Part shown: piece after piece, positions 9,161-17,629 of the stretch
How the letters are laid out: each line of letters starts with the position of its first letter
Numbering within the stretch: position 1 is the stretch's first letter
Source: Nitrospirillum sp034653355
GTDB lineage: Bacteria; Pseudomonadota; Alphaproteobacteria; Azospirillales; Azospirillaceae
Direction: 5' to 3'
Assembly (NCBI RefSeq): GCF_034653355.1
Contig: NZ_JAYEER010000003.1
Location: forward strand, 620,001 to 684,000
DNA: 64,000 bases
Notes under the pieces: model-generated
Told to the model about the DNA's origin: nothing
The model's database searches: none
The model's input: the letters and a program-made list of their open reading frames with translations, nothing else
Translations under genes and position numbers: made by a program

Positions 9161-10627
9161 TCAACGGCCGGCGGCCTTCCACACGCCTTCCATCTCCTCC
9201 AGGCTGCGTCCCTTGGTTTCGGGGACGAAGCGCCAGACGAACAGGCCGGCCAGGATGCTGAAGGCGCCGTAGAGGTAATAGGCGAAGCCATGGTTGAACA
9301 TGGCGTTCAGCGCGGCGTTGCCGTCCAGCACCTTGAACGACCAGGAGACCACCCAGTTGGCGATCCACTGGGCCGCCACCGCGATGCTGAGCGCCTTGCC
9401 CTTGATGGGGTTGGGGAAGATTTCGGCCAGCAGCACCCAGACGACGGGACCCCAGGAAAAGGCGAAGCCGGCGACGTAGACCACCACCGCCACCAGGGCG
9501 CCGATGCCCATCTGGTGCCGGTTCAGGAGGAAGCCCAGCGCCAGCATGGCCGTGGCCATGACGGCGGCACCGGCGATCAGCAGCGGCTTGCGCCCCAGCC
9601 GGTCCACCGTGAACATGGCCACCAGGGTGAACAGCACGTTGGCCGCCCCCACCACCACGGTCTGCAGCAGCGCGCTGTCGGTGCCCGCCCCCATGTTCTC
9701 GAACATCAGCGGGGCGTAATAGAGCACGGCGTTGATGCCCACCAGCTGCTGGAACAGGGAGAGCATGATGCCCACCACCAGCACCAGGGCGCCGTAGGCC
9801 AGCAGGCGGTCGGTATGCTGCATCAGGCTGCCCTCGATCTCACGCCGCGTCAGGGCGGCCTCGGCCGGGCCCATCAGGCGGGTCAGCGTGGCCTCGGCCT
9901 CCGCCCCCCGGCCCACCATGATCAGCCAGCGCGGCGTATCGGGCACGAAGGCCAGCAGCACCAGGAACAGCGCGGCCGGCAGCGCCTCCGACCCCAGCAT
10001 CCAGCGCCAGCCGACGCTGTTCAACCAGGCGCCGTCGCCCTGGGCGGCGATGGCCCAGTTCACGAAATAGACGCCGGCGATGCCCAGCACGATGGCCATC
10101 TGGTTGAAGGAGATGAGACGGCCGCGGGCGTGCGGCGGCGCGATCTCCGCGATGTAGAGCGGCGACAGCATGCTGGCGATGCCCACGCCGACGCCACAGA
10201 TGACGCGGTAGATGATGAAGGGCGTCAGCGCCGCCGGCCCCATCCGGCCGATGGTGCCCAGGCCCAGTTCCGGCAGGGCGGAGCCGATGGCGGAAACCAG
10301 GAACAGCACGGCCGCCAGGAACAGCCCGCGCTTGCGCCCGAAGCGGTCGGCCACCCAGCCGGCGATCATGCCGCCGACGACGCAGCCGATGAGCGCGCTG
10401 GAAATGGTGAAGCCCGACAGGCTGTCGCGCGCGGTATCGGCCAGGCCCAGCGGGTCGATGAAGTTGGCGTCGATGGACTTCACCGCACCCGAGATGACGG
10501 CGGTGTCGTAGCCGAACAGCAGGCCGCCCAGGGTGGCGACCAGGGTCAGCATCACCACCAGGCCCGAGCCGGCATGCGCGTCATGACGCGTGCCGCCGGG
10601 GGCCTTAACTTTCGGATCATTGGCCAC
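9161..10627 (-). CDS. Sugar porter family MFS symporter (XylE-like)
   Basis: A 488-aa sugar:proton symporter. The N-terminal GGLLFGYDTAVISGAV, the loop WVADRFGRKRGLF, the mid-protein PETPRW-like PDTPRW, and the C-terminal VPETKGRSLEEME are sugar-porter signatures. The spacing of the first loop (SIDANFIDPLGLADTARDSL) resembles Escherichia coli XylE. Translation starts at GTG, preceded by GGGAGG. It follows the lacI gene by 54 nt and precedes a second MFS gene, so the three genes likely form one operon. D-xylose or another aldose is a plausible substrate by similarity only. Confidence 0.92.
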   Translation of the reverse strand: MANDPKVKAPGGTRHDAHAGSGLVVMLTLVATLGGLLFGYDTAVISGAVKSIDANFIDPLGLADTARDSLSGFTISSALIGCVVGGMIAGWVADRFGRKRGLFLAAVLFLVSAIGSALPELGLGTIGRMGPAALTPFIIYRVICGVGVGIASMLSPLYIAEIAPPHARGRLISFNQMAIVLGIAGVYFVNWAIAAQGDGAWLNSVGWRWMLGSEALPAALFLVLLAFVPDTPRWLIMVGRGAEAEATLTRLMGPAEAALTRREIEGSLMQHTDRLLAYGALVLVVGIMLSLFQQLVGINAVLYYAPLMFENMGAGTDSALLQTVVVGAANVLFTLVAMFTVDRLGRKPLLIAGAAVMATAMLALGFLLNRHQMGIGALVAVVVYVAGFAFSWGPVVWVLLAEIFPNPIKGKALSIAVAAQWIANWVVSWSFKVLDGNAALNAMFNHGFAYYLYGAFSILAGLFVWRFVPETKGRSLEEMEGVWKAAGR

Positions 10628-10681
10628 GATCGTCCTCCCGCACGGGATCGATGTCCCATGCGCCTTGATTGATGGTCTGGA

Positions 10682-11749
10682 TCAGCGCCGGGCGCGGCCG
10701 AGGGATGGCAGGCTGGGCGGCGGGGCGGTCGATTCCCGCACCACCACCTCGAACTCCAGCAACCGGCGCGGCATGGGATGGGTCCAAGGCTGGCGCCGCA
10801 CCGCCCGGTCGATCAGCAGGTCGGCCGCCGCCGCCGCCATGCGGCTGATGGGCTGGCGGATGGTGGTCAGCTGCGGCCAGATGATGCGGGCGACCGGCGT
10901 ATCGTCGAAGCCCGCCACCGACAGGTCGGCCGGAACCGACAGGCCCAGGCGCTGCGCCACCGCCACCGACGCGGCCGCCATGTCATCGTTGCTGGCGAAG
11001 ATGGCGGTGGGGCGATCGGCCAGGGTCAGCAGTTGTTCCGCGCAGGCCATGCCGGTGCGGTAGGAGAAATGGCCGGGGCGCACCAGTTCCGGGTCCAGCG
11101 GGATGCGGTGTTCCGCCAACTCGTCCCGGAAGCCGCGGTAGCGCTGCTCCGTGGCGCCATGGTCCGGATGGCCCAGCAGAAAGCCGATGCGGCGGTGGCC
11201 CAGGCTGATCAGGTAGGCCGTCATCTGGCGGGAGGCGGCGTAGTCGTCCATGTAGACGAAGGGCGCCGTCTCACGATCCGTGTCGGGCGCGATGCGCACC
11301 AGGGGAATGCGCGAGGCGCGCAGGGCCTCCACCACGCCGGCGTGGTCGACCAGCGGCGGGGTCAAGATGACGCCCTCCAGCCGCAGCTGGGAAATGAGGT
11401 TCAGGACCTGGTCGCCAACGTTGGGGTCGGTGCTGTCCCAGGGCTCCACCAGCAGGTGGAAGCCGCCCTCGCGGCAGCGGGCCACGGCGCCGGCCTGCAC
11501 GTCGCTCATATAGTGGGCGCTGGGGTTGTCGTAGAACAGTCCGATGAGGAAGGAGCGGTCGCCGGCCAGGCCCCGGGCGTTCAGGTTGGGGCGGTAATCC
11601 AGGCGGGCGATGGCATCCATGACCCGGGCGTGCGTCTCGTGGGAGACGCCGGCCTCGCGGTTGATGACGCGCGACACGGTCTTGATGGACACCTTGGCCA
11701 GGCCCGCAACCTCCCGAATGGTGATCGACCGCTTCTCTGGCTGGGCCAA
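10682..11749 (-). CDS. LacI family transcriptional regulator (first of two)
   Basis: The N-terminal LacI helix-turn-helix is clear (TIREVAGLAKVSIKTVSRVI), followed by the hinge helix ending RPNLNARGLAG and a periplasmic-binding-like effector domain. A TTG start at 11749 is preferred because GGGAG lies about 5 nt upstream; TTG at 11773 is in frame. It heads an operon with two MFS transporters and lies downstream of, and collinear with, the TonB receptor. An everted repeat of half-sites lies about 44 nt upstream and could mediate autoregulation. It probably represses the sugar uptake genes until a sugar ligand binds. Confidence 0.9.
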   Translation of the reverse strand: MAQPEKRSITIREVAGLAKVSIKTVSRVINREAGVSHETHARVMDAIARLDYRPNLNARGLAGDRSFLIGLFYDNPSAHYMSDVQAGAVARCREGGFHLLVEPWDSTDPNVGDQVLNLISQLRLEGVILTPPLVDHAGVVEALRASRIPLVRIAPDTDRETAPFVYMDDYAASRQMTAYLISLGHRRIGFLLGHPDHGATEQRYRGFRDELAEHRIPLDPELVRPGHFSYRTGMACAEQLLTLADRPTAIFASNDDMAAASVAVAQRLGLSVPADLSVAGFDDTPVARIIWPQLTTIRQPISRMAAAAADLLIDRAVRRQPWTHPMPRRLLEFEVVVRESTAPPPSLPSLGRARR

Positions 11750-11792
11750 TGGGGTCTCCCAAATCAGGGGCAAATCAGGGGTGCGACGCCTT

Positions 11793-11821
11793 TTGTCATT
11801 GCGTCAGACGGGCGATGACAA
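11793..11821. promoter_or_regulatory. Everted half-site repeat upstream of lacI (candidate operator)
   Basis: TTGTCAT at 11793-11799 and ATGACAA at 11815-11821 are perfect reverse complements separated by 15 nt. The halves match those of the TGACAACGTTGTC palindrome before the TonB receptor, but point outward. The position just upstream of the lacI start suggests autoregulation; this is inference. Confidence 0.4.
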
Positions 11822-11834
11822 GAGGGGGTAAAGG

Positions 11835-11862
11835 GATGGGCGGTGCGGGGGCACCGCCCATC
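11835..11862. terminator. Perfect 12-bp hairpin between TonB receptor and lacI genes
   Basis: GATGGGCGGTGC at 11835-11846 pairs with GCACCGCCCATC at 11851-11862 around a GGGG loop. It lies 113 nt downstream of the TonB receptor stop in the direction of transcription and upstream of lacI. No T-tract follows, so it may be a U-less terminator or an RNA-stabilising hairpin that lowers expression of the downstream transporter operon relative to the receptor. Confidence 0.6.
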
Positions 11863-11974
11863 AAGGTGCAGGATTCGGGGAGAGTGCATCCTGCCAAGAA
11901 GGGCAAACGCCGGGGCGCGGGGCGGAAGAGGCCCCCCCCCGCGCCCGGGGGTCGAACAACGCGAACGAACCGGA

Positions 11975-14278
11975 TCAGAAGCTGGCGTGCGCCCGCACAC
12001 CCCAGGTCTGGGGCGGCTGGTACACGGCCGTCCACACCGGGGTCGCCGGGCCGCCGAAAGCGCCGGCGTTGGACTTGATGTTGGCGTTTTCCACGTTCTG
12101 GACGAAGCCTTCCAAGGACCACTTGCCGCTGGGCGCGTCGTAACGGACGGCCAGGTCGGTGCGGGTATAGGCCTTCTGCTCGTCGTACGTGCCGGCGTTG
12201 AAGAAGGACAGGTAGCTGCGCGTCTCGAAATGGGTGGAGACGCGCGGGGTCAGGGTGCCGCCGTTGGGCAGATCGAACACATGCTCATACCCGACGGTGC
12301 CCGACAGGGCCGGGGCGTGGGGCAGCTCGTTGCCCTTCAGCTCGACCAGGTGAGAAACGTCGCCGCCGCTGTACAGGCGGGCGTCGATGCTCTGCAGTTC
12401 TTCCATCTCGGTGTGCTGGGCGGACAGCGACAGGTTGATCGTGTCACGCGGCGTGACCTTGGCGGCCAGTTCGGCTTCCAGACCGTAGGCCTTCGCGCCC
12501 TGGGCGTTCTGGGTCACGATCTGCGAACCGATGACGTGGCCGGCAGCGTCACGGGTGGTGACCGCCTGGTTCACCTGGTAGCCGGTGAAGTCTTCATAGT
12601 AAGCCGCCACGTTGAAGGTGGCGCGGCCGCCGAACAGCGTCGTCTTGGCGCCGACTTCATAGTTGGTCAGCGTCTCGGGGCCGGCCAGCTTGCCGCCGTC
12701 CTCGATGTTGCCGGACTTGAAGCCCGTGCCGACGCTGGCATAGGTCATCAGCACGTCCTTGATGATGTCGGCGTCGGCGCGGACCAGCCAGGTCGCCTTG
12801 CTCCACTGGCCGTAGACGTCGTTGGGCGACGCCGTGTAGCCGGGGATGGAGTAGGGGTCGCGGCCGAAGATGCCCTGGGTGCAGCCGTTGCAGGTGACGT
12901 TGCGGCCGCCGATGTCTTCCTTGTCGTCGCGGGTGTAGCGCACGCCGCCCGTCAGACGGATGTCGTCGGTGACGTGCCAGGTGGCCTGGCCGAAGCCGGC
13001 GGCCGATTCGATTTCACGATCGGACTGGATGAAGCTGCCGGCCCAGCTGAAGGTGCCCAGGCGGTAGCCGTTGGCCTGATCGATGTCGAAGCGGATCTTG
13101 TTGGTTTCGTGCGAGTAGTACGCACCCAGGATCCAGTCGATGGTGTGCACGCCCGACGACTTCAGCTGCAGTTCATGGCTGAAGAAGTCGTAGCTGGACC
13201 AGACGGTGCTGTTCTGCTCGAACGCGCCGGACGGCGTGGTGGCGCTGGTCGGCGGCAGCACGCCGCTGTCCGCGTCCACTTGGTTGTTGCCGCCCAGCCA
13301 GGACGCGCCGGCGATGTAGGACAGCTGCAGGTAGTCGTTGATGTCGTAGTCCATCTTGCTGTGGACGGACTTCGCGGTGCGGTCCTGGAACGGCGCGGTG
13401 TCGGCCTGCACCGACCACAGGTTGGTGCCCGGACGCGGGGTCTGCATCAGCGGTTCGACCGGGGTGCCGGTGTCCTCATACCACTCGAAGTTCAGGTCCC
13501 AGCTGAAACGGTCCGTCGGGCGCCAGGCGCCGCTGACGCGGAAGGACTTCTGGTCGCCGGCGTAGTACTTCGGACCGCTGGTCACGTAGGCGGCCGGGTT
13601 CACGCCCGGGACGTTCGGCGCCGGCTGGTAGTCGACATAGCCGTCGTGCTTGTCCGTCACGAAGGCGACGCGGAAGGCCAGCTTGTCGGAGACGGGCAGG
13701 TTGAACATGCCGCGGGTGCCGAAGCGGCCGTAGGAACCGGCGACGACCTCGGCGTTGCCGTATTCCTTATCGAAGGTCGGCTTGGCGGAGATCAGGCTGA
13801 CGGCGCCGACGGTGGCGTTGCGGCCGAACAGGGTGCCCTGTGGGCCGCGCAGCACTTCCACGCGTTCCATGTCGTACATCAGCACAGAGGCGCCCTGGGC
13901 GCGCGGCGAGTAGATGCCGTCGACGTACATGGCGACCTCGGGGTCGGCCACCTCGGTGTAGGCGCTGTCGTTGCCGATGCCGCGCAGGGTCAGGGTGATG
14001 GCGTTCTGGTCGCCCTGCTGGCCGAACTGCAGGCTGGGCACGAACTTGGACAGATCGGTGATGTCTTTGACCTGCTGCTTGTCCAGGCTTTCCTGGCTGA
14101 ACGCCGACACGGCGATCGGGGTTTCCTGCAGCTTGGTCTCACGCTTGGTCGCGGTAACGACGATTTCGGCAATGGTATCGGAGGGACCGGCCGGCGCCGT
14201 CGCGGTCTGCGCGTACGCGCCACCGGAAAGGGCAATCACAGCCGCTGCTTGCAGATAGAGTCCGAGTCTCGCCTTCAT
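11975..14278 (-). CDS. TonB-dependent outer-membrane receptor
   Basis: This 767-aa protein has a signal peptide (cleavage near GGAYA-QT), a TonB box-like segment (EIVVTATKRETKLQETPIAV), a plug domain (VEVLRGPQGTLFGRNATVGAVSL) and a 22-strand-type barrel ending in the aromatic C-terminal residue (RAHASF). GGAGGAAG precedes the ATG. It is divergent from the halogenase-like gene with three LacI-type palindromes between them and is followed by lacI and two sugar MFS genes. This context makes uptake of an oligosaccharide or glycoside more likely than a siderophore; substrate is inferred. Confidence 0.94.
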   Translation of the reverse strand: MKARLGLYLQAAAVIALSGGAYAQTATAPAGPSDTIAEIVVTATKRETKLQETPIAVSAFSQESLDKQQVKDITDLSKFVPSLQFGQQGDQNAITLTLRGIGNDSAYTEVADPEVAMYVDGIYSPRAQGASVLMYDMERVEVLRGPQGTLFGRNATVGAVSLISAKPTFDKEYGNAEVVAGSYGRFGTRGMFNLPVSDKLAFRVAFVTDKHDGYVDYQPAPNVPGVNPAAYVTSGPKYYAGDQKSFRVSGAWRPTDRFSWDLNFEWYEDTGTPVEPLMQTPRPGTNLWSVQADTAPFQDRTAKSVHSKMDYDINDYLQLSYIAGASWLGGNNQVDADSGVLPPTSATTPSGAFEQNSTVWSSYDFFSHELQLKSSGVHTIDWILGAYYSHETNKIRFDIDQANGYRLGTFSWAGSFIQSDREIESAAGFGQATWHVTDDIRLTGGVRYTRDDKEDIGGRNVTCNGCTQGIFGRDPYSIPGYTASPNDVYGQWSKATWLVRADADIIKDVLMTYASVGTGFKSGNIEDGGKLAGPETLTNYEVGAKTTLFGGRATFNVAAYYEDFTGYQVNQAVTTRDAAGHVIGSQIVTQNAQGAKAYGLEAELAAKVTPRDTINLSLSAQHTEMEELQSIDARLYSGGDVSHLVELKGNELPHAPALSGTVGYEHVFDLPNGGTLTPRVSTHFETRSYLSFFNAGTYDEQKAYTRTDLAVRYDAPSGKWSLEGFVQNVENANIKSNAGAFGGPATPVWTAVYQPPQTWGVRAHASF

Positions 14279-14387
14279 CTCGCTTCCTCCCTTTTATTCT
14301 AGCCTGGTTGCTCAAGGCGGATATTCGGCGGCTGCCGCCCACACGGGATGGGTGCGGCGCCGCTGTGGGTCGCATGTTTAGCGGGGC

Positions 14388-14401
14388 TGACAATGCTGTC
14401 A
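14388..14401. promoter_or_regulatory. LacI-type operator candidate 1
   Basis: TGACAATGCTGTCA has 5-bp inverted arms TGACA/TGTCA around 4 nt. It lies about 110 nt upstream of the TonB receptor start and is the first of three similar palindromes in 50 nt in the divergent promoter region. LacI-family operators commonly have 14-20 bp palindromes of this kind. Confidence 0.6.
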
Positions 14402-14410
14402 ACAAAATTA

Positions 14411-14424
14411 TGACAACGTTGTCG
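14411..14424. promoter_or_regulatory. LacI-type operator candidate 2 (best match)
   Basis: TGACAACGTTGTCG contains the perfect 12-bp palindrome GACAACGTTGTC with a central CG, the hallmark of LacI-family operators. It sits 23 nt after the first candidate, in the divergent region between the TonB receptor and the halogenase-like gene. Confidence 0.7.
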
Positions 14425-14437
14425 CACAGCGCTGTCA
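14424..14437. promoter_or_regulatory. LacI-type operator candidate 3 (imperfect)
   Basis: GCACAGCGCTGTCA contains the perfect 10-bp palindrome ACAGCGCTGT and the conserved right half TGTCA; the left half is GCACA instead of TGACA. It abuts candidate 2, so the pair could bind two dimers side by side. It lies about 190 nt upstream of the halogenase-like gene. Confidence 0.5.
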
Positions 14438-14624
14438 TATGGCGGGAACCGTGGTATTCTGGCCTCATGTGCAGGACAGTCCCCGCGGCGGCGCAACAAA
14501 TCGGCCGTCAACCACCGGGTGACGGCCCGACGCGGGAAGCGACGGTCCCGCCTTAAGAGTTTGAGAAACATAAGAACCGCCGCCGTTCCGGCAAGGGGAA
14601 CGGACGGCCATGAGGGAGGAAGTG

Positions 14625-16277
14625 ATGACCGCAGCGGAGGGCGCCCGGCGCCGTATCTTGATCGTGGGCGGGGGCACCGCCGGCTGGCTGACCGCCGCCT
14701 ATCTGGCCAAGACATTGGGCGCCAATTTGTCCGGCGGGACGGAAATCACCCTGATCGAATCGAGCGACATCGGCATCATCGGCGTGGGCGAGGGCACCTT
14801 CCCCACCATCCGCTCCACCCTGGCCGCCATCGGCATCGATGAGGCGCGCTTCCTGCGGGAAAGCACCGCCACGTTCAAGCAAGGCGTCCATTTCGTGGAT
14901 TGGGCGGAAACGCCGGCCCCCGACGCCAGCCCCATCCAGGCCCTGGGCGCCGTGCCCGGCCACACCCATTATTTCCATCCCTTCAACTTCCCGCATGTTG
15001 GTAACGGGCCGGAGCTGCTGCCTTACTGGCTGTTGGGCGAGGCCGGGGATCTGCCCTTCGCGCAGGCCGTGACCCTCCAGAAGGCGGTGGCGGACGCGTC
15101 ACGGGGACCCAAGCGGGCCATCGACCCGCCCTATGCGGCGCCCCTGAACTACGCCTATCACTTCGACGCCAACCGCCTGGCCGCGCTGCTGCGCACCGTG
15201 GCCATCGAGCTGGGCGTGCGCCACCGGGTGGGCACCGTCACCAACGTGGTGCTGGACGGCAGTGGTGCCGTGGCGCGGGTGGACACGCGCGAGCACGGCA
15301 GCCTGAGCGCCGACCTCTACGTCGACTGCAGCGGCTTCAGGGCGGAGATCATCGGCCGGGCCCTGAAGGTGCCCTTCAAGTCCTATCAGGACGTGCTGTT
15401 CAACGACCGGGCGGTGGCGCTGCAGGTGCCCTATGACCGGCCGGACGCGCCCATCCCCTCCTACACCGTGGCCACGGCGCATGAGGCGGGTTGGACCTGG
15501 GACATCGGCCTGAACGATCGCCGGGGCACCGGCTACGTCTATTCCAGCCGCCACACCGACGACACCCGGGCGGAGGAAGTGTTGCGCCGCTACCTGGGCC
15601 CGGTGGCAGAGGGGCGGGAGGTGCGCCTGCTGAAGTTCGACTCGGGTTGCCGTGCTGCCCAGTGGGTGGGCAATTGCGTGGCCGTGGGCCTGTCCGGCGG
15701 CTTTTTCGAGCCCCTGGAATTGACCGGCATCATGCTGATCGAGGTGGCGGCCCACATGATCGCCCAATACTTCCCCTGGGGGGAAACGGGCCTGGACAGC
15801 GCCCAGACGGCCGCGTCCATGGCCGCCACCGCCCGCACCTACAACGCGCTGATGGGCAAGCGGTATGAGCGCATCGTCGATTTCCTGAAGCTGCACTACT
15901 GCATCACCCGCCGTACCGACAGCGCCTATTGGCGGGACAACGCCGACCCGGCCACCATACCGGAGAGCCTGCGCGACCGCCTGGCCGTATGGGCGCATCG
16001 GCCGCCCGGACGCTTCGACTTCGTGGCCGACCACGAGACCTTCCTGCCGGCCAGCTACCAATACGTCCTGTACGGCATGGGCTTCAAAACCGACCTGGAG
16101 CCGGCGCGCGCCCTTCACCGCCGCATGGATGAGGCGCGGCACGAGTTCCGGGGCCTGCGCACCGTGGCCCCCCAGGCCGTGTCCAGCCTGCCCACCCACC
16201 GCGAGCTGGTGGAGGAGGTCTACCGCAACGGCTTCCGCCCGCCCCAGGCCGCGCCGGCCGTGGGCGGGCGCCGCTAG
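14625..16277 (+). CDS. Tryptophan-halogenase-family flavoprotein with altered motifs
   Basis: A 550-aa FAD-binding protein of the flavin-dependent halogenase family. The dinucleotide motif ILIVGGGTAGWLTA is at the N-terminus, GVGEGTFPTI follows, and a lysine in STATFKQGVHFVDW matches the position of the halogenase catalytic Lys. The WxWxIP signature reads GWTWDIGL (Pro replaced by Gly), and the usual EPLESTG near the active site reads EPLELTG. Start was set at ATG 14625 because GGGAGGAAG lies directly before it. It is divergent from a TonB receptor across LacI-type sites. Such paralogues are common in sugar-uptake loci of proteobacteria and their reaction is generally unproven; true halogenation here is doubtful. 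Confidence 0.85.
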   Translation: MTAAEGARRRILIVGGGTAGWLTAAYLAKTLGANLSGGTEITLIESSDIGIIGVGEGTFPTIRSTLAAIGIDEARFLRESTATFKQGVHFVDWAETPAPDASPIQALGAVPGHTHYFHPFNFPHVGNGPELLPYWLLGEAGDLPFAQAVTLQKAVADASRGPKRAIDPPYAAPLNYAYHFDANRLAALLRTVAIELGVRHRVGTVTNVVLDGSGAVARVDTREHGSLSADLYVDCSGFRAEIIGRALKVPFKSYQDVLFNDRAVALQVPYDRPDAPIPSYTVATAHEAGWTWDIGLNDRRGTGYVYSSRHTDDTRAEEVLRRYLGPVAEGREVRLLKFDSGCRAAQWVGNCVAVGLSGGFFEPLELTGIMLIEVAAHMIAQYFPWGETGLDSAQTAASMAATARTYNALMGKRYERIVDFLKLHYCITRRTDSAYWRDNADPATIPESLRDRLAVWAHRPPGRFDFVADHETFLPASYQYVLYGMGFKTDLEPARALHRRMDEARHEFRGLRTVAPQAVSSLPTHRELVEEVYRNGFRPPQAAPAVGGRR

Positions 16278-16296
16278 GGGTCCATGCTTCGGGGGA

Positions 16297-17346
16297 TCAG
16301 GCCTTGCCCGGCGGGCGGGCGGTGGACTGGCGCAGCAGGATGGTGTGGGCCAGCACCTGGTGCGGCACGGGCTTGGGCCAGTCGACCTTGCCCCGCTGCG
16401 ACAGCAGGCCGATCAGGATGTCGGCCGCCGTTTCCGCCATTTCCCGCACCGGCTGGCGCACCGTGGTCAGCGGCGGCCACATCATCTCGGCCAGCGGCGT
16501 GTCGTCGAAGCCCACCACCGACAGATTGGCCGGCAGGCTGAAGCCGCGGTTGTGCGCCTCCGCCACCACGGCGGCGGCCATTTCATCGTTGCTGGCGAAG
16601 ATGGCGGTGGGACGGTGCGGCTGGTCCAGCAGGCGGCGGGCGCAGGCCACGGCCGAGGCATAGGTGAATTCCCCCTGCTCCACCAGCACCGGATCCACCG
16701 CCACGCCGGCGTCGGTCAGCGCCTCGCAATAGCCGGTGTAGCGCAGGATGGTGGCGGTGTGGTTGGCCTTGCCCTTGATGAAGCCGATGCGCCGGTGCCC
16801 CAGGGCCAGCAGGTGCTGGGTCAGGGTGTAGGCCGCCTGCCGTTCATCGATGCGGACGGAAGGCGAGGTTTCCAATTCCTGCTGCGGCGTGACGCGGACA
16901 TAGGGCACGCCCGCCTCTTCCAGGATGCGCAGCACGATGGGGTTGTCGGTTACGGGTGCCGTCAGCACCACGCCGTCCAGCCGCATCTGATTGACGATGG
17001 CGCTGGCCCGCTGCTCCACGTTGGGGCTGCGATAGTCGATTTCCTCGATCATCAGGTGATAGCCGTGGGCGCGACAGCGGTTCAGCAGGCCCACCTGGAT
17101 TTCCAGGGTATAGGGGCCGCCGGCGTCGCCGTAGAGATGGCCGATGAGGTTCGAGCGTTCGCTGGCCAGGCTGCGGGCCATCATGTTGGGCTGGTAGCCC
17201 AGTTCGGCCACCGCCTTCTCGATGCGCTCCTGCATGTCGGGGCTGACATAGCGTTCCTTGTTGATGACCCGCGACACCGTCTTGATGGACGCCCCCGCCA
17301 GGCGCGCCACATCGATGATCGTCGGCTTGCGGTCAGGCCCCGCCAT
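16297..17346 (-). CDS. LacI family transcriptional regulator (second of two)
   Basis: A 349-aa LacI-type repressor: helix-turn-helix TIIDVARLAGASIKTVSRVI at the N-terminus, hinge QPNMMARSLA, then a periplasmic-binding-like ligand domain. ATG at 17346 is chosen over 17361 because GGGGAG lies 8 nt upstream. It is convergent with the halogenase-like gene (19-nt gap) and divergent from a GPH-type symporter, with a candidate operator in the intervening region. It is clearly related to the first LacI in the locus (same length and shared SIKTVSRVIN), suggesting duplication with diversified ligand or operator choice. Confidence 0.9.
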   Translation of the reverse strand: MAGPDRKPTIIDVARLAGASIKTVSRVINKERYVSPDMQERIEKAVAELGYQPNMMARSLASERSNLIGHLYGDAGGPYTLEIQVGLLNRCRAHGYHLMIEEIDYRSPNVEQRASAIVNQMRLDGVVLTAPVTDNPIVLRILEEAGVPYVRVTPQQELETSPSVRIDERQAAYTLTQHLLALGHRRIGFIKGKANHTATILRYTGYCEALTDAGVAVDPVLVEQGEFTYASAVACARRLLDQPHRPTAIFASNDEMAAAVVAEAHNRGFSLPANLSVVGFDDTPLAEMMWPPLTTVRQPVREMAETAADILIGLLSQRGKVDWPKPVPHQVLAHTILLRQSTARPPGKA

Positions 17347-17505
17347 ATGTCCACTCCCCATCCCTATGTCAGCGCCGCTTTCCCCCTCATGGGCGCCGGC
17401 GCGGGCCTACAATCACCCGAGGCGCCCGGCTGCGGCAATCCTGCATCGATGGCGCAAAAAAGCGCGCCCGTCCATCATTTGACCGCCCCTGGCCGAAAGG
17501 TACGC

Positions 17506-17579
17506 TGGCGCGACCGCCACAGGATGTTGTTTTCTGGAAGCGGCCCGGGGGCGGAAACGGGATGATGGCACCGCTGTCA
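17506..17579. promoter_or_regulatory. Candidate LacI operators before the GPH symporter
   Basis: TGGCACCGCTGTCA (17566-17579) has near-inverted arms TGGCA/TGTCA and shares the TGTCA half with the sites before the TonB receptor. A second 14-mer, TGGCGCGACCGCCA (17506-17519), has 5-bp arms TGGCG/CGCCA. Both are in the divergent region between the second lacI and the symporter. The first is the better candidate; the second may be chance in GC-rich DNA. Confidence 0.45.
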
Positions 17580-17629
17580 TTCCCGCCGACGCACTCCTGG
17601 CCCCAAGACAAAAATTCCCCGGGGGGAAG

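Noticed and set aside
12000..14302. Plus-strand open frame of over 800 codons opposite the TonB receptor
   Set aside because: Its product has no recognisable motif and its frame mirrors the third codon positions of the receptor gene; the receptor has signal peptide, plug and barrel features.
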